64,000 nucleotides of DNA from Cruorifilaria tuberocauda (lineage: Eukaryota; Nematoda; Chromadorea; Rhabditida; Onchocercidae): NCBI GenBank assembly GCA_013365365.1, contig JABVXU010000152.1:50495-114494 (forward strand). The letters run 5' to 3'. Each line of letters starts with the position of its first letter. Position 1 is the first letter of the stretch. The notes under the pieces are model-generated. The model was given only the letters and a program-made list of their open reading frames with translations. It made no database searches and was not told the origin of the DNA. Below are positions 23,054 to 33,900 of this stretch, in pieces. The position numbers were made by a program, and so were the translations under genes.

Positions 23054-23700
23054 AAGTATCTTATTTCAGTGATATTCGAATTTCATCCAATCTGTTATGG
23101 TTCCTAATATTATAATGATTTTCCAGCATTCGAGTATTTTTTTTTGTTCAATTATTGTCTTGAACGTTTATATTTGTTCTTTTTTTTTTGTTTCAATTTT
23201 CAATGGTCATTTCATAGTTACAGACTGTTGTTTATGTTTATGTTTTTGCTTTTTTGTAAATCTAAATTCTCATATCATGCATTGCGGTGAGAAATTTTTT
23301 TTCTTTTATTGCTAAATTTATATTGTATATATTAATGCCATGCCAGTGCAGTTATACAATCTATTTCTATTCATCTATAACGTTGCCTTTAAATTTTGTG
23401 ATTTTTATATAATAAGTTTATTTCTATATTACAGCCAAAAATTATTCTGATAATATTGCTTCTTATCATTTTCCAATGATTATTATGGTAAACTATGCTG
23501 TGTGAATGAGACTTATACTTATGCTAATATGCCTTTTGTTAGACTTATTTTGTTAGGCTAATGTGTCTTTTGTAGTTTCATTTTAAAATTATATTCTTGT
23601 CTCATTTTTTTTTTTTTTGACTTTCTGGATTCAGATAATAGTATTCATGCTACTTTTTTCTTTTACTTATTTAAGTTAAAATAAATTTCTAGTAAAATTG
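23054..23700 (+). other. ketn-1: Probable kettin 3' UTR with AATAAA
   Basis: After the stop there is a very T-rich stretch without coding signal. The first canonical AATAAA on the + strand is at 23680-23685, which would give a 3' UTR of about 650 bases. The end position is an inference from that signal only. Confidence 0.45.
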
Positions 23701-26365
23701 TGCTTTAATTACAAATGGACGTTGCAAAGTATTGATTGGAAATTATTAAAAATGAATTAATTCAGTTCAAGTTATAATAATGAAAATTTTAAATCTAGAA
23801 ATATTATTTTAGAGCAATATTTATCTTTTATCATATCAAACTGCTACGGTTCGTATTCAAGAACGAAGTTAACAGCCATGATATCTTACTATCAGTGAAT
23901 GATGACCATGATAGTGATAAGCATTTTCGTACTCCTTTCCTTATCCTAATTTCTCTGTTGTGCTCTGTTGCCTGATCACAAGAAACAGTTCAATATCCTC
24001 AACATGATCAATGATAAGAATTTTTTGAAATATACAAGATCGATCATAAATATCTTGACAGTGGAAATTGTGAAAAAAAGTTCAAAGTTCATATTAATTT
24101 TAAATATTGTTTTGAAAGGACAATTCATCCTAATTCATACTTTTTCAATTTTTCATTGCTTTATAAGGATGATCATGATCATGTAAAATATGATTGATTT
24201 ATACGATAATGAAGTGATCAAAAAATTTCGTCACATGAATTCATTCCATAAAATGTTTTACAATTCGAAATAACTGCCATCATTTTTTCGAAAAGTCGTA
24301 ATGCAACCAAACTTTTTAAATTTTAAGAAATGTTAAAGTGCCAGTAAGTCATTAAACATCGACTTCTATAGTTGAGATACTTTCTAGATCGAACTATAGT
24401 TTCAGTAATAAGATCAAGTGTTGAACATGCCTGAAAGTTATAATACGACAAATATGAATGCAGAATGAATGTGAATAAACATGAATGCTTTTTTAGTAAG
24501 CTGATCATTTGTGATAACTTTTTAAGAAAGTTTTGAAAAGTAAAATCTTTACAAAATTGATAAATTGATTTTGAGCAAAATTCACCATACAGCAGCCCTA
24601 TTTATTTTCTGTTTTACAATGTATCTTTTCTTTTTTGTGTTTCCAGGATAATTCATTTTTTCCGGTAGACTTCCTTCTGTAAAGTTCAACTAGATCCCGG
24701 TTTTATAGAGAAAGCAAGAGAGAGAGAATAAATAGAAAAGCAACTGTTTTTCCGGCTGCTCATTAAACGAGAAAGAAAAACAAAAAAATGCAAAAGACTG
24801 AGAATTTTCAGATACACATATGTCGAATAATTTCATGAAAAAGCAACATGAAATAGTTATTAAAAGAGTTAGTAAAATAATGCTTAAAATAAGTTTTGAT
24901 AATTCTGAGTGAATTGGAAATATCTAATATTTGAACATTGAAATTTTTTTTATTTTGCAAAATTCATTACTCAAAGTTATCAAAATTATTAAAATTTCTG
25001 AAATTTTGAAATCTGTTGGATTGATTCGTTTTAAAATATTATTCAAAATGATTTTGAATTATTTCCTTTGAAAAAAAAAGAAATAAGGAGCGATTCAATG
25101 AATATGAAATTCGAAAAATGAAGTTAGATGCAACTTATTAGCTTTGAAGCCGTTAAATTGATAAAATCAAGCATTAATAAAAGAATTGATTTCCGTGATC
25201 TTTGGCACAATCATCATTCTAAGAAAATCAAACACTGATAAATTAATGATTCCTGTGATTTCTGACACATTCATCGGTCCGAAAAGAAAACAGATTAAAT
25301 AATTCTGGAAAAGAAATAAAAATTAGATGATGCAATTGGCGAAATGCAACTTAAACAAACTTAAATCAAGTTAAGTACAATTTCTCAGTATAATAGGGCA
25401 TTGATAAATTGATAAATTGATTTTTGATATAACAATTTAACAAAGTTAAATATCGAACTTGCAAGCAGTGAATTTTTACAGAGCAATAAATCATAATCGA
25501 AGGAAGCTTGGAGAATAATTTTCAAATAATTGAAAAAGAAAAAAGAATGTAAAAGACAAATTTCCAAAGGATTAAAACCCAAAAATTGATGGCATTAAGG
25601 AGATGTGAAAAAGTCTTGCCTGAGGGCAATCATTTCATCCAATCATCACTTTTAAAAATCTTTTATAGCATATCATTTAACTGTAAAATAATTGTAATCG
25701 ATTATATTAAAAAGTTTAAACTTTTATTTTGATAGTTTTGAAGAAGTAAATTCTGTCAGTTATTATATTCTTCTTGATTCAGGTTCTCAATCTTATCACT
25801 AATCAACAGAATCTAATAGTGATATCATTTCTTTCATTTGATGATAATTAATCTTGACAAAAATTGATTAGAAATACAATTATGATATTATATTTGGTTT
25901 GAAATTTAATTTTTTCCAAGATATTAAGATATTAATATTTAAAACTACATTAAGAGTAATATTCCAGTTTCCTACGTACGTGAAAAATATATGATCCCCG
26001 TAAAATTTGATTATATACGTGTACTTGAGAGTGATTGAACAGGTTGTGGCGATGTTCAACATTCAATATTTCCATCATTTTTGAAAAGAAATGAGTTCAA
26101 TTTGCTTTTTTTGTCTTGTTTGTGGAATGTTTAGCTTAGAAATTTTAGAGTTAGCAATGATGCATTGAAGGATGGAAGGCTAGAAGGAACGAATTGTGTA
26201 AGACTGTTTGTTGAAATTGAAATTAAAAGGAGCTGAAGCTTTTCGATTTAAGAATTTCTATAACAACAACTTTAGCCCTAAGGCAGAGAAAGATTTGTTA
26301 GCCCACGCTTTGAAATTTGTTGCAAAGAAAGAGAGAGAGAAAGAGGTAGTGAAGAAAAGATGATT
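23701..26365. other. Intergenic, no gene seen
   Basis: AT-rich sequence with only short, unconserved-looking open frames on both strands. The one internal structure noted is the imperfect tandem repeat at 25188-25307. No RNA gene signature was recognised. Confidence 0.6.
25188..25307. repeat. Imperfect tandem repeat, 60-bp period
   Basis: The unit beginning GATTTCCGTGATCTTTGGCA at 25188 recurs at 25248 as GATTCCTGTGATTTCTGACA, and the match continues through CA-xxxTCATC and AAAATCAAACA/GAAAACAGA. A partial earlier copy (AAAATCAAGCATTAATAA) precedes it. Copies are clearly diverged. Confidence 0.65.
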
Positions 26366-26405
26366 TATAAATAAGAGATCTCTCTCTCTCTCTCTCTCTC
26401 TCTCT
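26329..26405. promoter_or_regulatory. TATA-like box between GA and TC tracts (candidate promoter)
   Basis: A GAGAGAGAGA run ends at 26340, TATAAATA lies at 26366-26373, and a pure TC tract of about 27 bases runs 26379-26405. The GA and TC tracts are complementary and could pair or form triplex DNA. A TATA box followed by a pyrimidine tract fits a core promoter reading rightward toward titin, but no start site is shown by the sequence itself. Confidence 0.3.
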
Positions 26406-26589
26406 AGCACATATTTAATGATGTTAACATTCTCAAACATGTAGACATGATAAATATCGGGAAAGATTTTGCACAAATTTAATTGAATTAAAAGATTGAA
26501 AAACATAGAAAAAAACATGAAGGAAGATTGTAGGAAGAAGTTAAGAAAGATGATGAAAAAGAATCAAGAGATTGTATTTTCAGCAACTG

Positions 26590-26915
26590 AAGTTAGAAGC
26601 CAAGAGAGATAGATGATTGTAGGTGCAGACAGAGTTCGGGAAGTTGTTATCAGTTAGCAGGAAGAGCAGCAACATCAGTTCACATCTGATCCAATCCATC
26701 AGTGTACATCTATCACTTCACACTAACTTAGCCGACTCCTCGAACTAGCACAGTGCCCCTCTAAAGAAGATATTCCAAATTTCTGCATTTTGGAATATTT
26801 TGGAATATTCGAGAAGAGAAAAACAAACCACGAAAGGGTGATATTGGTGATAGTGACGATTTTCCGTGACCAATTGGAGAGGGGTACTGTTCAACGGAAT
26901 TTTCACAAATTTCAC
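26590..26915 (+). other. Candidate non-coding first exon of titin
   Basis: This stretch is less AT-rich than its surroundings and ends at a strong donor, TTTCAC|GTAAGT (26915/26916). No frame with coding character crosses it. It could be a 5' UTR exon of the downstream titin gene, spliced over about 3 kb to an acceptor near 29947 or 30160. This is inference from the donor and composition only. Confidence 0.25.
26793..26815. promoter_or_regulatory. Heat-shock-element match, five units (one imperfect)
   Basis: The sequence GAATATTCGAGAA at 26803-26815 is a perfect GAAnnTTCnnGAA element. It is preceded in register by GAA at 26793 and TTT at 26798, giving five contiguous units with one mismatch. 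It lies inside an inverted repeat (ATATTCCAAA at about 26770 with TTTGGAATAT downstream). Function is inferred from the HSF1 consensus. Confidence 0.45.
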
Positions 26916-27220
26916 GTAAGTTTTCCTTTCTTCCAAACCTTTTCCTCTCTTTTTATAAATCATTTCGTAAAACTTTAATTCCTATTATCTTTCTTTGTCA
27001 CACTTATCAGGTTATAATGCAAATTTGATACAAATCGTACTATTTATTTCTTTGGAAAAAAATCAATTTGAAATTATTTTTATCTTAGAAAGAGTAAATT
27101 TAAGTAAAAGTAATGATAAGTTATTATAGAGAGAGTGAGGTATGATAGGTAAATAATTTTCCATTCCTGCTTATTTCTCCACATTTTGCTTCATATTTTC
27201 TCGTCTTATTCATCTTCAAC

Positions 27221-27256
27221 AAATAAACAAACAAACAAATAAACAAGTAAACAAAC
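27221..27256. repeat. AAAC/AAAT tetranucleotide microsatellite
   Basis: Imperfect array of AAAC and AAAT units (AAATAAACAAACAAACAAAT and onward). Simple-sequence repeat in intergenic DNA. Confidence 0.85.
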
Positions 27257-29946
27257 GTCCTTTATTCATTATTTACTACCTGTTGCATCTCTCGGATATA
27301 ATCGAATTCGAGAAATCAGAAGCTTTTGCCACTTATACTTTTTAAATTTTCCTTTTTTATCCCAATTACTGCTATATGTATTTTTAATATACTTTTTAAT
27401 TTCACTTTGAAATTTTGTTTTTTTCTTTTCTTGTTGAAAAATGATATTTTACATAGATTTCATTCGTTGCTGTATTGAAAATTCTGTCAATTTTATTTTA
27501 CTGCCGAAGAGTTTAGAGAGAAAAAGCATTTCAAGTTTTAAGCAACAAAAATGTTTCGTTAAATTCATATGAAAATTTTTATATTTCAAAGATAAATTCA
27601 TACTTTCTTTCCTTTTTTTGGTCATATTTATTTTCGAAAGCAAAATGAACTTTTAAAAAGGTAAAATTTTTTTCCCGAGATTAAAAGCTATTCAGAAATC
27701 TCTCTATCTGTTCTCCATTTATTCACTTTTATACTTTAATTTTCTTTTATCTAATTGTTTAAAGTATTCCATGGATGACCGGATTGTTACAGAAAGTTTG
27801 ACAGGAACTTACAATAGAAATAGAAAGTGAAGTTTGTGAAAGACAAAAATATTAAGAAAAAAGTGTTAAAAGCTACCAGGCAATGATTCATATAAAATCA
27901 TAAAGCTAAAGAATGAAAGAAATAAAATACTAAAAGTTTGAAATGAAAGAATATTTTCATTTTTTTTTTGAAGAGTTCAAGAAAGTTCAAAAAAAGGTGT
28001 GATTCATTCACCTAAAAGCTTTTCACTGTTTTATATTACCTGTTCAAAAGTAAGCAAATATTAGCAATTTTATTCTTCTCTTTTTTAATTCTTTTAAAAA
28101 TTATCCTTACTGATTCTATTAAATATCATTTTTATCACAGTAATATTATTCTTATCACTCTTATCATTATTAAATAGATTTTGCTCATTTTATTTCTGTA
28201 TTTTTATATCGTTATTTCAGGTTTTAAATTTTTATTTATAAAATCTTCCTACATTTTTAATCTTTCATTCTTTAATTAACGAAAATTCATTTCATGCAAA
28301 CTGAAATTTAATTAACTTTCAGCAATAAAGTATAATAATCTATGATAACAAGAAATTGTAAATCTTGCCGTTTATGTTAATTTCCAAAATATGACATATA
28401 ATACTATTTGTCTTACAATTTTTCGAACGGTCTTCAGAACGTTTGATTAATTCGTTGCTAGCTGAAGCTAAATTACGAGTGTGATAATTATCCGGGATAC
28501 AATCTTGATACCTTTTCAGATAGTTCTGGATCTTTTTGTTGGGATAAGGTTAATTCTTGCGTTTTTTAATGAGTTTTTTACTTTTTCAACAACTTGTTTT
28601 TGTTTCTCTCTTTCGAGTAATTTGGGTTGATTACTGGTTGTTTTACTTTACGGTTAATCAGGAAGAGGATATATAGAAGAAGATAGATTACTTCTTTGAG
28701 ATATTTACTAGAGTAATATTGATAGGTAAAATCGCTCAGGTAACACTGAAATACAAGTATGCTAAGTATGCTAAGCTCATTAAGCATTATTTACAGTAAA
28801 TAATCAACTGATCATTTTGTGCATGAAATTGATGGGAAATAAAGAATCGTAAAAAGTCAAAGAGACCGATAGTTCACAAAGAATTGCTTGTACTGATGGT
28901 AAAAGGAAATTATTTGTTTGTTAATCATTTAGAGTAATGACTTAAAATAATAAACAAAGCATATCGAGTAATTTCACAAAGAACATTTAAGATAAAAGAT
29001 TTCTATTGCTTCCATAGCTATACCATTTATTTTTCATTTCAAGAATATAAAGCACTTTGATTTGAACAAATATTTTATAGTATAAATTTATAAATTACAT
29101 TATTACAAGTAAATTACAATACAATACAAATAAATTACAACTTTATAATTTATAAATAAATTACCGACGAACTTAGAACAATTATGATTTCTATTTACCA
29201 TGAATTTTTCATGAGAAAAGATTATTGAAAAGTAAGAAACATTCAGATTTACACAAAATTTGAATTGATACATCAATTATGAGCTGAAATCAAAAAATTT
29301 ATGTTACTCAATTACTAACTTAATTTAATGGAATAATATAAATTCTCTAACTTAAGAAATTCTATAAACTATGAAATTAACTTGCGATATTTTGCAGTAT
29401 AGTAGGAAGTTTAACTTTTTATTCATTTTAGAATGATTTGAAAAAATTGCATTAAATTAAATCAAGTTAAAAGCGTATTAGTAAGCTTTAGCTAATCTAG
29501 CAGTAGGATGTATGAATCGAAATGTAATGAACTGTGCATTACATTGTTGCAAATTTAAATATTTCCTTTAAATTTTAATTAATCTCATTTGTAGAAAATT
29601 TTCAAATCTTATCAAATAAAAGAACATCTAATTTATGTTAGCATAGTATGGCATTCATTAGCTACTTTTTTTTTTACTAAAACTGATAAAATGATAAAAA
29701 TTTTCATCCAAATTATACAACAGTTGACATTTGACCCTTTTGATTTGTTTAAATTGTTTAAGAAATAGAGATTTTTCATGAAAGAAGAAATAATGAGTCG
29801 AAACAAACTTATCATAATCGAAATAAACTTATCATATTTGATTATTCGTTGATTAGCGTATGATTATTTGATTAATATACGATTATTGATTTTTTTTCTT
29901 AATCATTTAGATTAAAAAAATTTTTAAAAAATTTTTTGAATTTTCA
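27257..29946. other. Intergenic or long 5' UTR intron, no gene seen
   Basis: AT-rich, with homopolymer runs and no convincing exon on either strand. If the candidate exon ending at 26915 is real, this is its first intron. Confidence 0.55.
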
Positions 29947-29947
29947 G

Positions 29948-30035
29948 ACGAACGACACTTTGATTTTTGTTAAGAACAGAGTATTTTGGTGTAAAATATA
30001 TCAGAGGCGCTCGTGCGCCAATTAGCGCTAAAAAG
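29948..30035 (+). other. Candidate 5' UTR exon with GC-rich palindromes
   Basis: Bounded by acceptor TTTTCAG (29941-29947) and donor AAAAG|GTAACC. It contains a hairpin GGCGC-TCGT-GCGCC at 30006-30019 and the perfect palindrome TTAGCGCTAA at 30022-30031, striking in AT-rich surroundings. It would be a non-coding leader exon of titin if transcribed. Confidence 0.3.
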
Positions 30036-30150
30036 GTAACCTTACAATTATTCATTATCATATTCAACCTTTATCTTTTACGATTACTAAAACTATTGAG
30101 TAATGATAAAATGTCAAACGAAGAGAGTCGAGTAACAAAAATAAATTATG

Positions 30151-30160
30151 TGATTTGTAG
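30151..30160 (+). promoter_or_regulatory. Candidate SL trans-splice or first cis acceptor
   Basis: TGATTTGTAG precedes the predicted titin ATG by 78 bases with no intervening AG-pyrimidine acceptor of equal quality. In nematodes such a site commonly receives a spliced leader. Which acceptor type it is cannot be read from the sequence. Confidence 0.35.
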
Positions 30161-30238
30161 GAAAAGTCGGTTAAGAAGTGAGAAGACGATCGAACGTAGT
30201 GTGTGCGTGCGTGTGCGTGTGTTTACTTCGAACGGAAA

Positions 30239-30971
30239 ATGGACGAGCGAGACAGACCGCATAAGAGAAAAGCCTCTACTTCAGAAGATTTCATAAGGTA
30301 AGTTGATTATATGAGTTCAGAAGCTATTATAAACACACCAAACCTCTTTTTGGCTAGTTAGTTCAGTGTCGTCAGTTTGCCAAACTGTTTTAGAATCAGG
30401 AATTTTGATTTTGCCGCTTGGATTAAGACATCCAAATTCTGCGAAATATGCATCTTTTCATTCTGCAGTGAGTTATAAAGAGGAAGAGTTTAGCTCCATG
30501 TGATAGAGTAAAAGTAGACACTATGAGTACAAATAGGTATTACATAAGTACATTATTAAATGAGTACAGGTAAATATTATACGAATAGTTTATTGTTTGA
30601 AAACGGATAGGTGTTATACGATACGAGTACATAATAAAAAATAATGCACTTATAAATTTTTGATTTTTACTCCTAATAAGACGAATAGGTAAAACTGAAA
30701 TCGATTAAGTCATAAAAGTATTTTACTCTAAATGATAAAATATATATATATATATATTTTTTGTTGATTATTTGTTTACTAAAAGAAATAATTATATATT
30801 TTCATAAAATGTTTCTTCTACGACAAGAATGATAATAAATTAATTGTAGAATGGAAACCACAGAGGATGGAAATTGGACGAATGTTAAAAGAATTCACCA
30901 AAATGGGCCAACAATCGAATCATCAACATTTGATAGTGATGATAAAGATGCCATTGTATCTTATTCAACAA
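30239..30971 (+). CDS. ttn-1: Titin N-terminal leader (exons 30239-30297, 30850-30971)
   Basis: The first coding exon gives [19 protein letters not shown], basic and hydrophilic, ending AG|GTAAGT. The second gives [19 protein letters not shown] and an acidic stretch. No signal peptide, as expected for a cytoplasmic muscle protein. This start was chosen because the frame is continuous into the first Ig and an acceptor lies just upstream; an internal start at the exon-2 Met (30851) is the main alternative. Confidence 0.6.
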
Positions 30972-33900
30972 GTAAGTAGAAAGTTGAATTATGTTCAATT
31001 TTTTATTCCATTTTTATCTAATTAAATATTTCAGTTTCTTAATGATAAGAATGATTAATTAAAGTAAGGATGAATTTCGAATTAAAAATCATATATTAGA
31101 TTTCGGATTAATTTTTTTGTTTGAAATTTAATCGTTGTTAATCTTGAACATTCATGCATTCTATGATTTCATCCATGACTTTTTTTTCCTTGGATTTTTA
31201 ATAAACGATAAATAAAGCATACCTGTATGAGTTGAAATAAATTTTGGCCATCCAACAATTAACAATAGCTGCTGTTCCATCCTTTTAATTGAACAATCAG
31301 TGAAGTAAGCTTAGAAAACATAAAATAAATCGTCCTTGATTGATTAATTTAATTTTAGATCGTGAAAAAATATATCACAGAAATGCAGGAACTATTGAAG
31401 AGATACATATTCTGGAAAGCTCCGGTAGAACTACCAGAAATTTCGCCGAAGAACATTGGTCTTCGAAAATCAAATCATATGTAATGCCTCAACCACCTAA
31501 ATTTATGCAGGTATAAAATAATTGTCCCAATTATCTTCTCCACAGGTAATTGATAATTGCCCAATTGAAGAAGTTATAGTTTATTCCTTATTTTACCAAA
31601 TTCAAAAATTGATATGAAAATGATTCGTATACTTTCGCATATTCTATTTTGTTAACTCAATATACTTCTGTGAAATTTACGATTAATTGTGCTTTCACTT
31701 CATTCTTACCTGTTCAGGTGATTAAAGCATTTCGAGTGTTAACTACTGATACGTTAACACTTGTTGTTGAAGTACAAAGTGATCCGCCCGCTATTTTTGA
31801 ATGGTTCTGCAATGATAAACCGGTGCAACAAAACCGACGCAAATCCAAGGTTTAATTATTTTCGCTGATAAATTCCTAGGACTACAGTTTAACTAAGATA
31901 AATTAATTCTACATAGTTTTTGAGAGTTATTATTTTAGCTAATACCAATTTAAGATAAAAAATTCGAAATTAAAATTAAAATCTACGCAATATATATCCC
32001 TAATATTATAGATAAGAAATATTTAGGTACGTCATGGAATTAATATTACCACCCTGACCGTTGAGGGCCCGGAGCAGGGTGTTTATAAGTGTACTGCCAG
32101 AAATCCCGTCGGTGTATCCACAACTTATGGTTACGTCACAGTCAGCGGTTCGACCTTTTTCATTTTACTAATTTTAAATTTTCAATAAATTCAAATGATT
32201 GAAATAATGCTACATCAAGTTGTCCATAAATAATTATTATGGTATTATTAATTCGGTAAAAAATTTAAAACTTTTCTGTCTACTAACAATGCTTCCAATT
32301 TTCCGTAAATGTAAACAATTGATTCTCCGGTATATCGTTTATGCTTTTTCTAATCAAACATTTGTTAAATTTATTTTAAAGCTTTTTTTAATTTTATCAT
32401 TTCAAATTAATTATCATTATTTTAAAGCAAATATTAAAGCTTCTCTTCTCTTTTCAGCTCCACCATCATATAAAACATGGTTGGAGCAAACGCACGAAGT
32501 CAGTGAAGAAATGGATATGGAAATTATCGATAAGGAAAATATCCGTAAATTAATTAATTATTTTAATCAAATAAATAATAAAGAATTAATTATCTAGAAT
32601 ACTTAAGTTAATTTTATAAGTTTCATTTCTTTGTTGCGAAATATTCGTTAATCGAAAGAAAATTTCAGAAACATCGATTGATCAACCGCCCAGATTTATT
32701 CTGCAAATACCAAATTTGACACTACGACCTGGTTGTGAGGCGCTTATTGATGTTGAAGTTGAAGCATCACCTCCAGCTAAGTAAGGCTAATCAGAGAATA
32801 TCATTTTGGATTTTGAGTTAATTTAATTACGAATGTTGAAAGTGAATATATACATTAATTTATGATATAATTATTTTATAGAATTAATACTTCTGCCGCC
32901 TAAATATTATACTAAAATAAAGAATCAGAAAATATTTTTTTTAAATTTTTTGAATAGATATTGAAGTACAAAATGCTTAAACAGTGTCTTTTCTTGTTTG
33001 AACTATGAAAAAACAATATTCAATTATTAACTTTCAGAAGATCAATAATTTACTTACATAAAGCTTTACCTGTTAAAACTATTATATGAAGTTAAATCAT
33101 TTTTGCAACTCTTTGTGAAATGTTAATTTTTCTTCGTCCTGTAATTCTATTTTTGAATTCTTTGATTTCTAGAAGAATTTAAAGGATTCAAGTAAAACAG
33201 TAATAAAATGTTTCCATTTTTTAAACTTTATGAGATTACAACAAGGTTATTTATATCAGGTCATGAGGTATATAGGTAAAAAATGAGCTGTACTTACTGC
33301 TTCAGATTCACTTGGTATGTGAATGGTATACGATTTCGCGATACAGTGGGACAAATCGAAGTTTATTATCCAATAGTTAATCGTTGTATTGCTCGATTTC
33401 CAATTCCACAAAAGGGTGAATACAGAGTAGTTGCAGAAAATAGAGCCGGTAAAGCACAAAGTATCGGTTATATCGATATCAGAAACGGTAACTTATCATT
33501 TCCTAACGTAATATTTTTTCATTGAATTTAATGAACTAAATACTATTTCTTCTAAAAATAAGAATAAAGTATGAACTAAATACTGTTTAAAAGTAAAATA
33601 ACCAATAACGAAGAAAAAAAAAACTGTTAAATTATTGATTAAATGAAACGTTACAGAAGTTATGTATGATCAAACACAATTACCACCTTTACCAAACGGT
33701 CATATGCATCAAAATTACACCGAATCTGAACATCGTAAGAAATTTAAAGTGTATTAATTTAACTTTAAAATTGGTTGAAACTTAAATAATTTGAAAAATT
33801 TTTGATATTTTTTTGTGATAATGGTTTTTCATTATTTTCATCAAAAATTTATTAAAATTATTCACGGAAACTATGAATGTTACAGGTGAAATACCACTGG

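Noticed and set aside
26258..26518. 86-codon minus-strand open frame across the TC tract
   Set aside because: Its central run is Arg-Glu translated from the microsatellite, with no other coding signal.
23054..30160. Operon linkage of kettin and titin
   Set aside because: Nematode operon genes are usually about 100 bases to 1 kb apart; a 7-kb gap with promoter-like sequence argues for separate transcription.
29967..30296. 109-codon open frame overlapping the titin start region
   Set aside because: It is in a different frame from titin, has no domain, and spans the candidate leader exon and an intron.
32140..32160. GGTTCGACC resembling a tRNA B box
   Set aside because: No A box at the right distance and no cloverleaf; the sequence overlaps the donor of a titin Ig exon.
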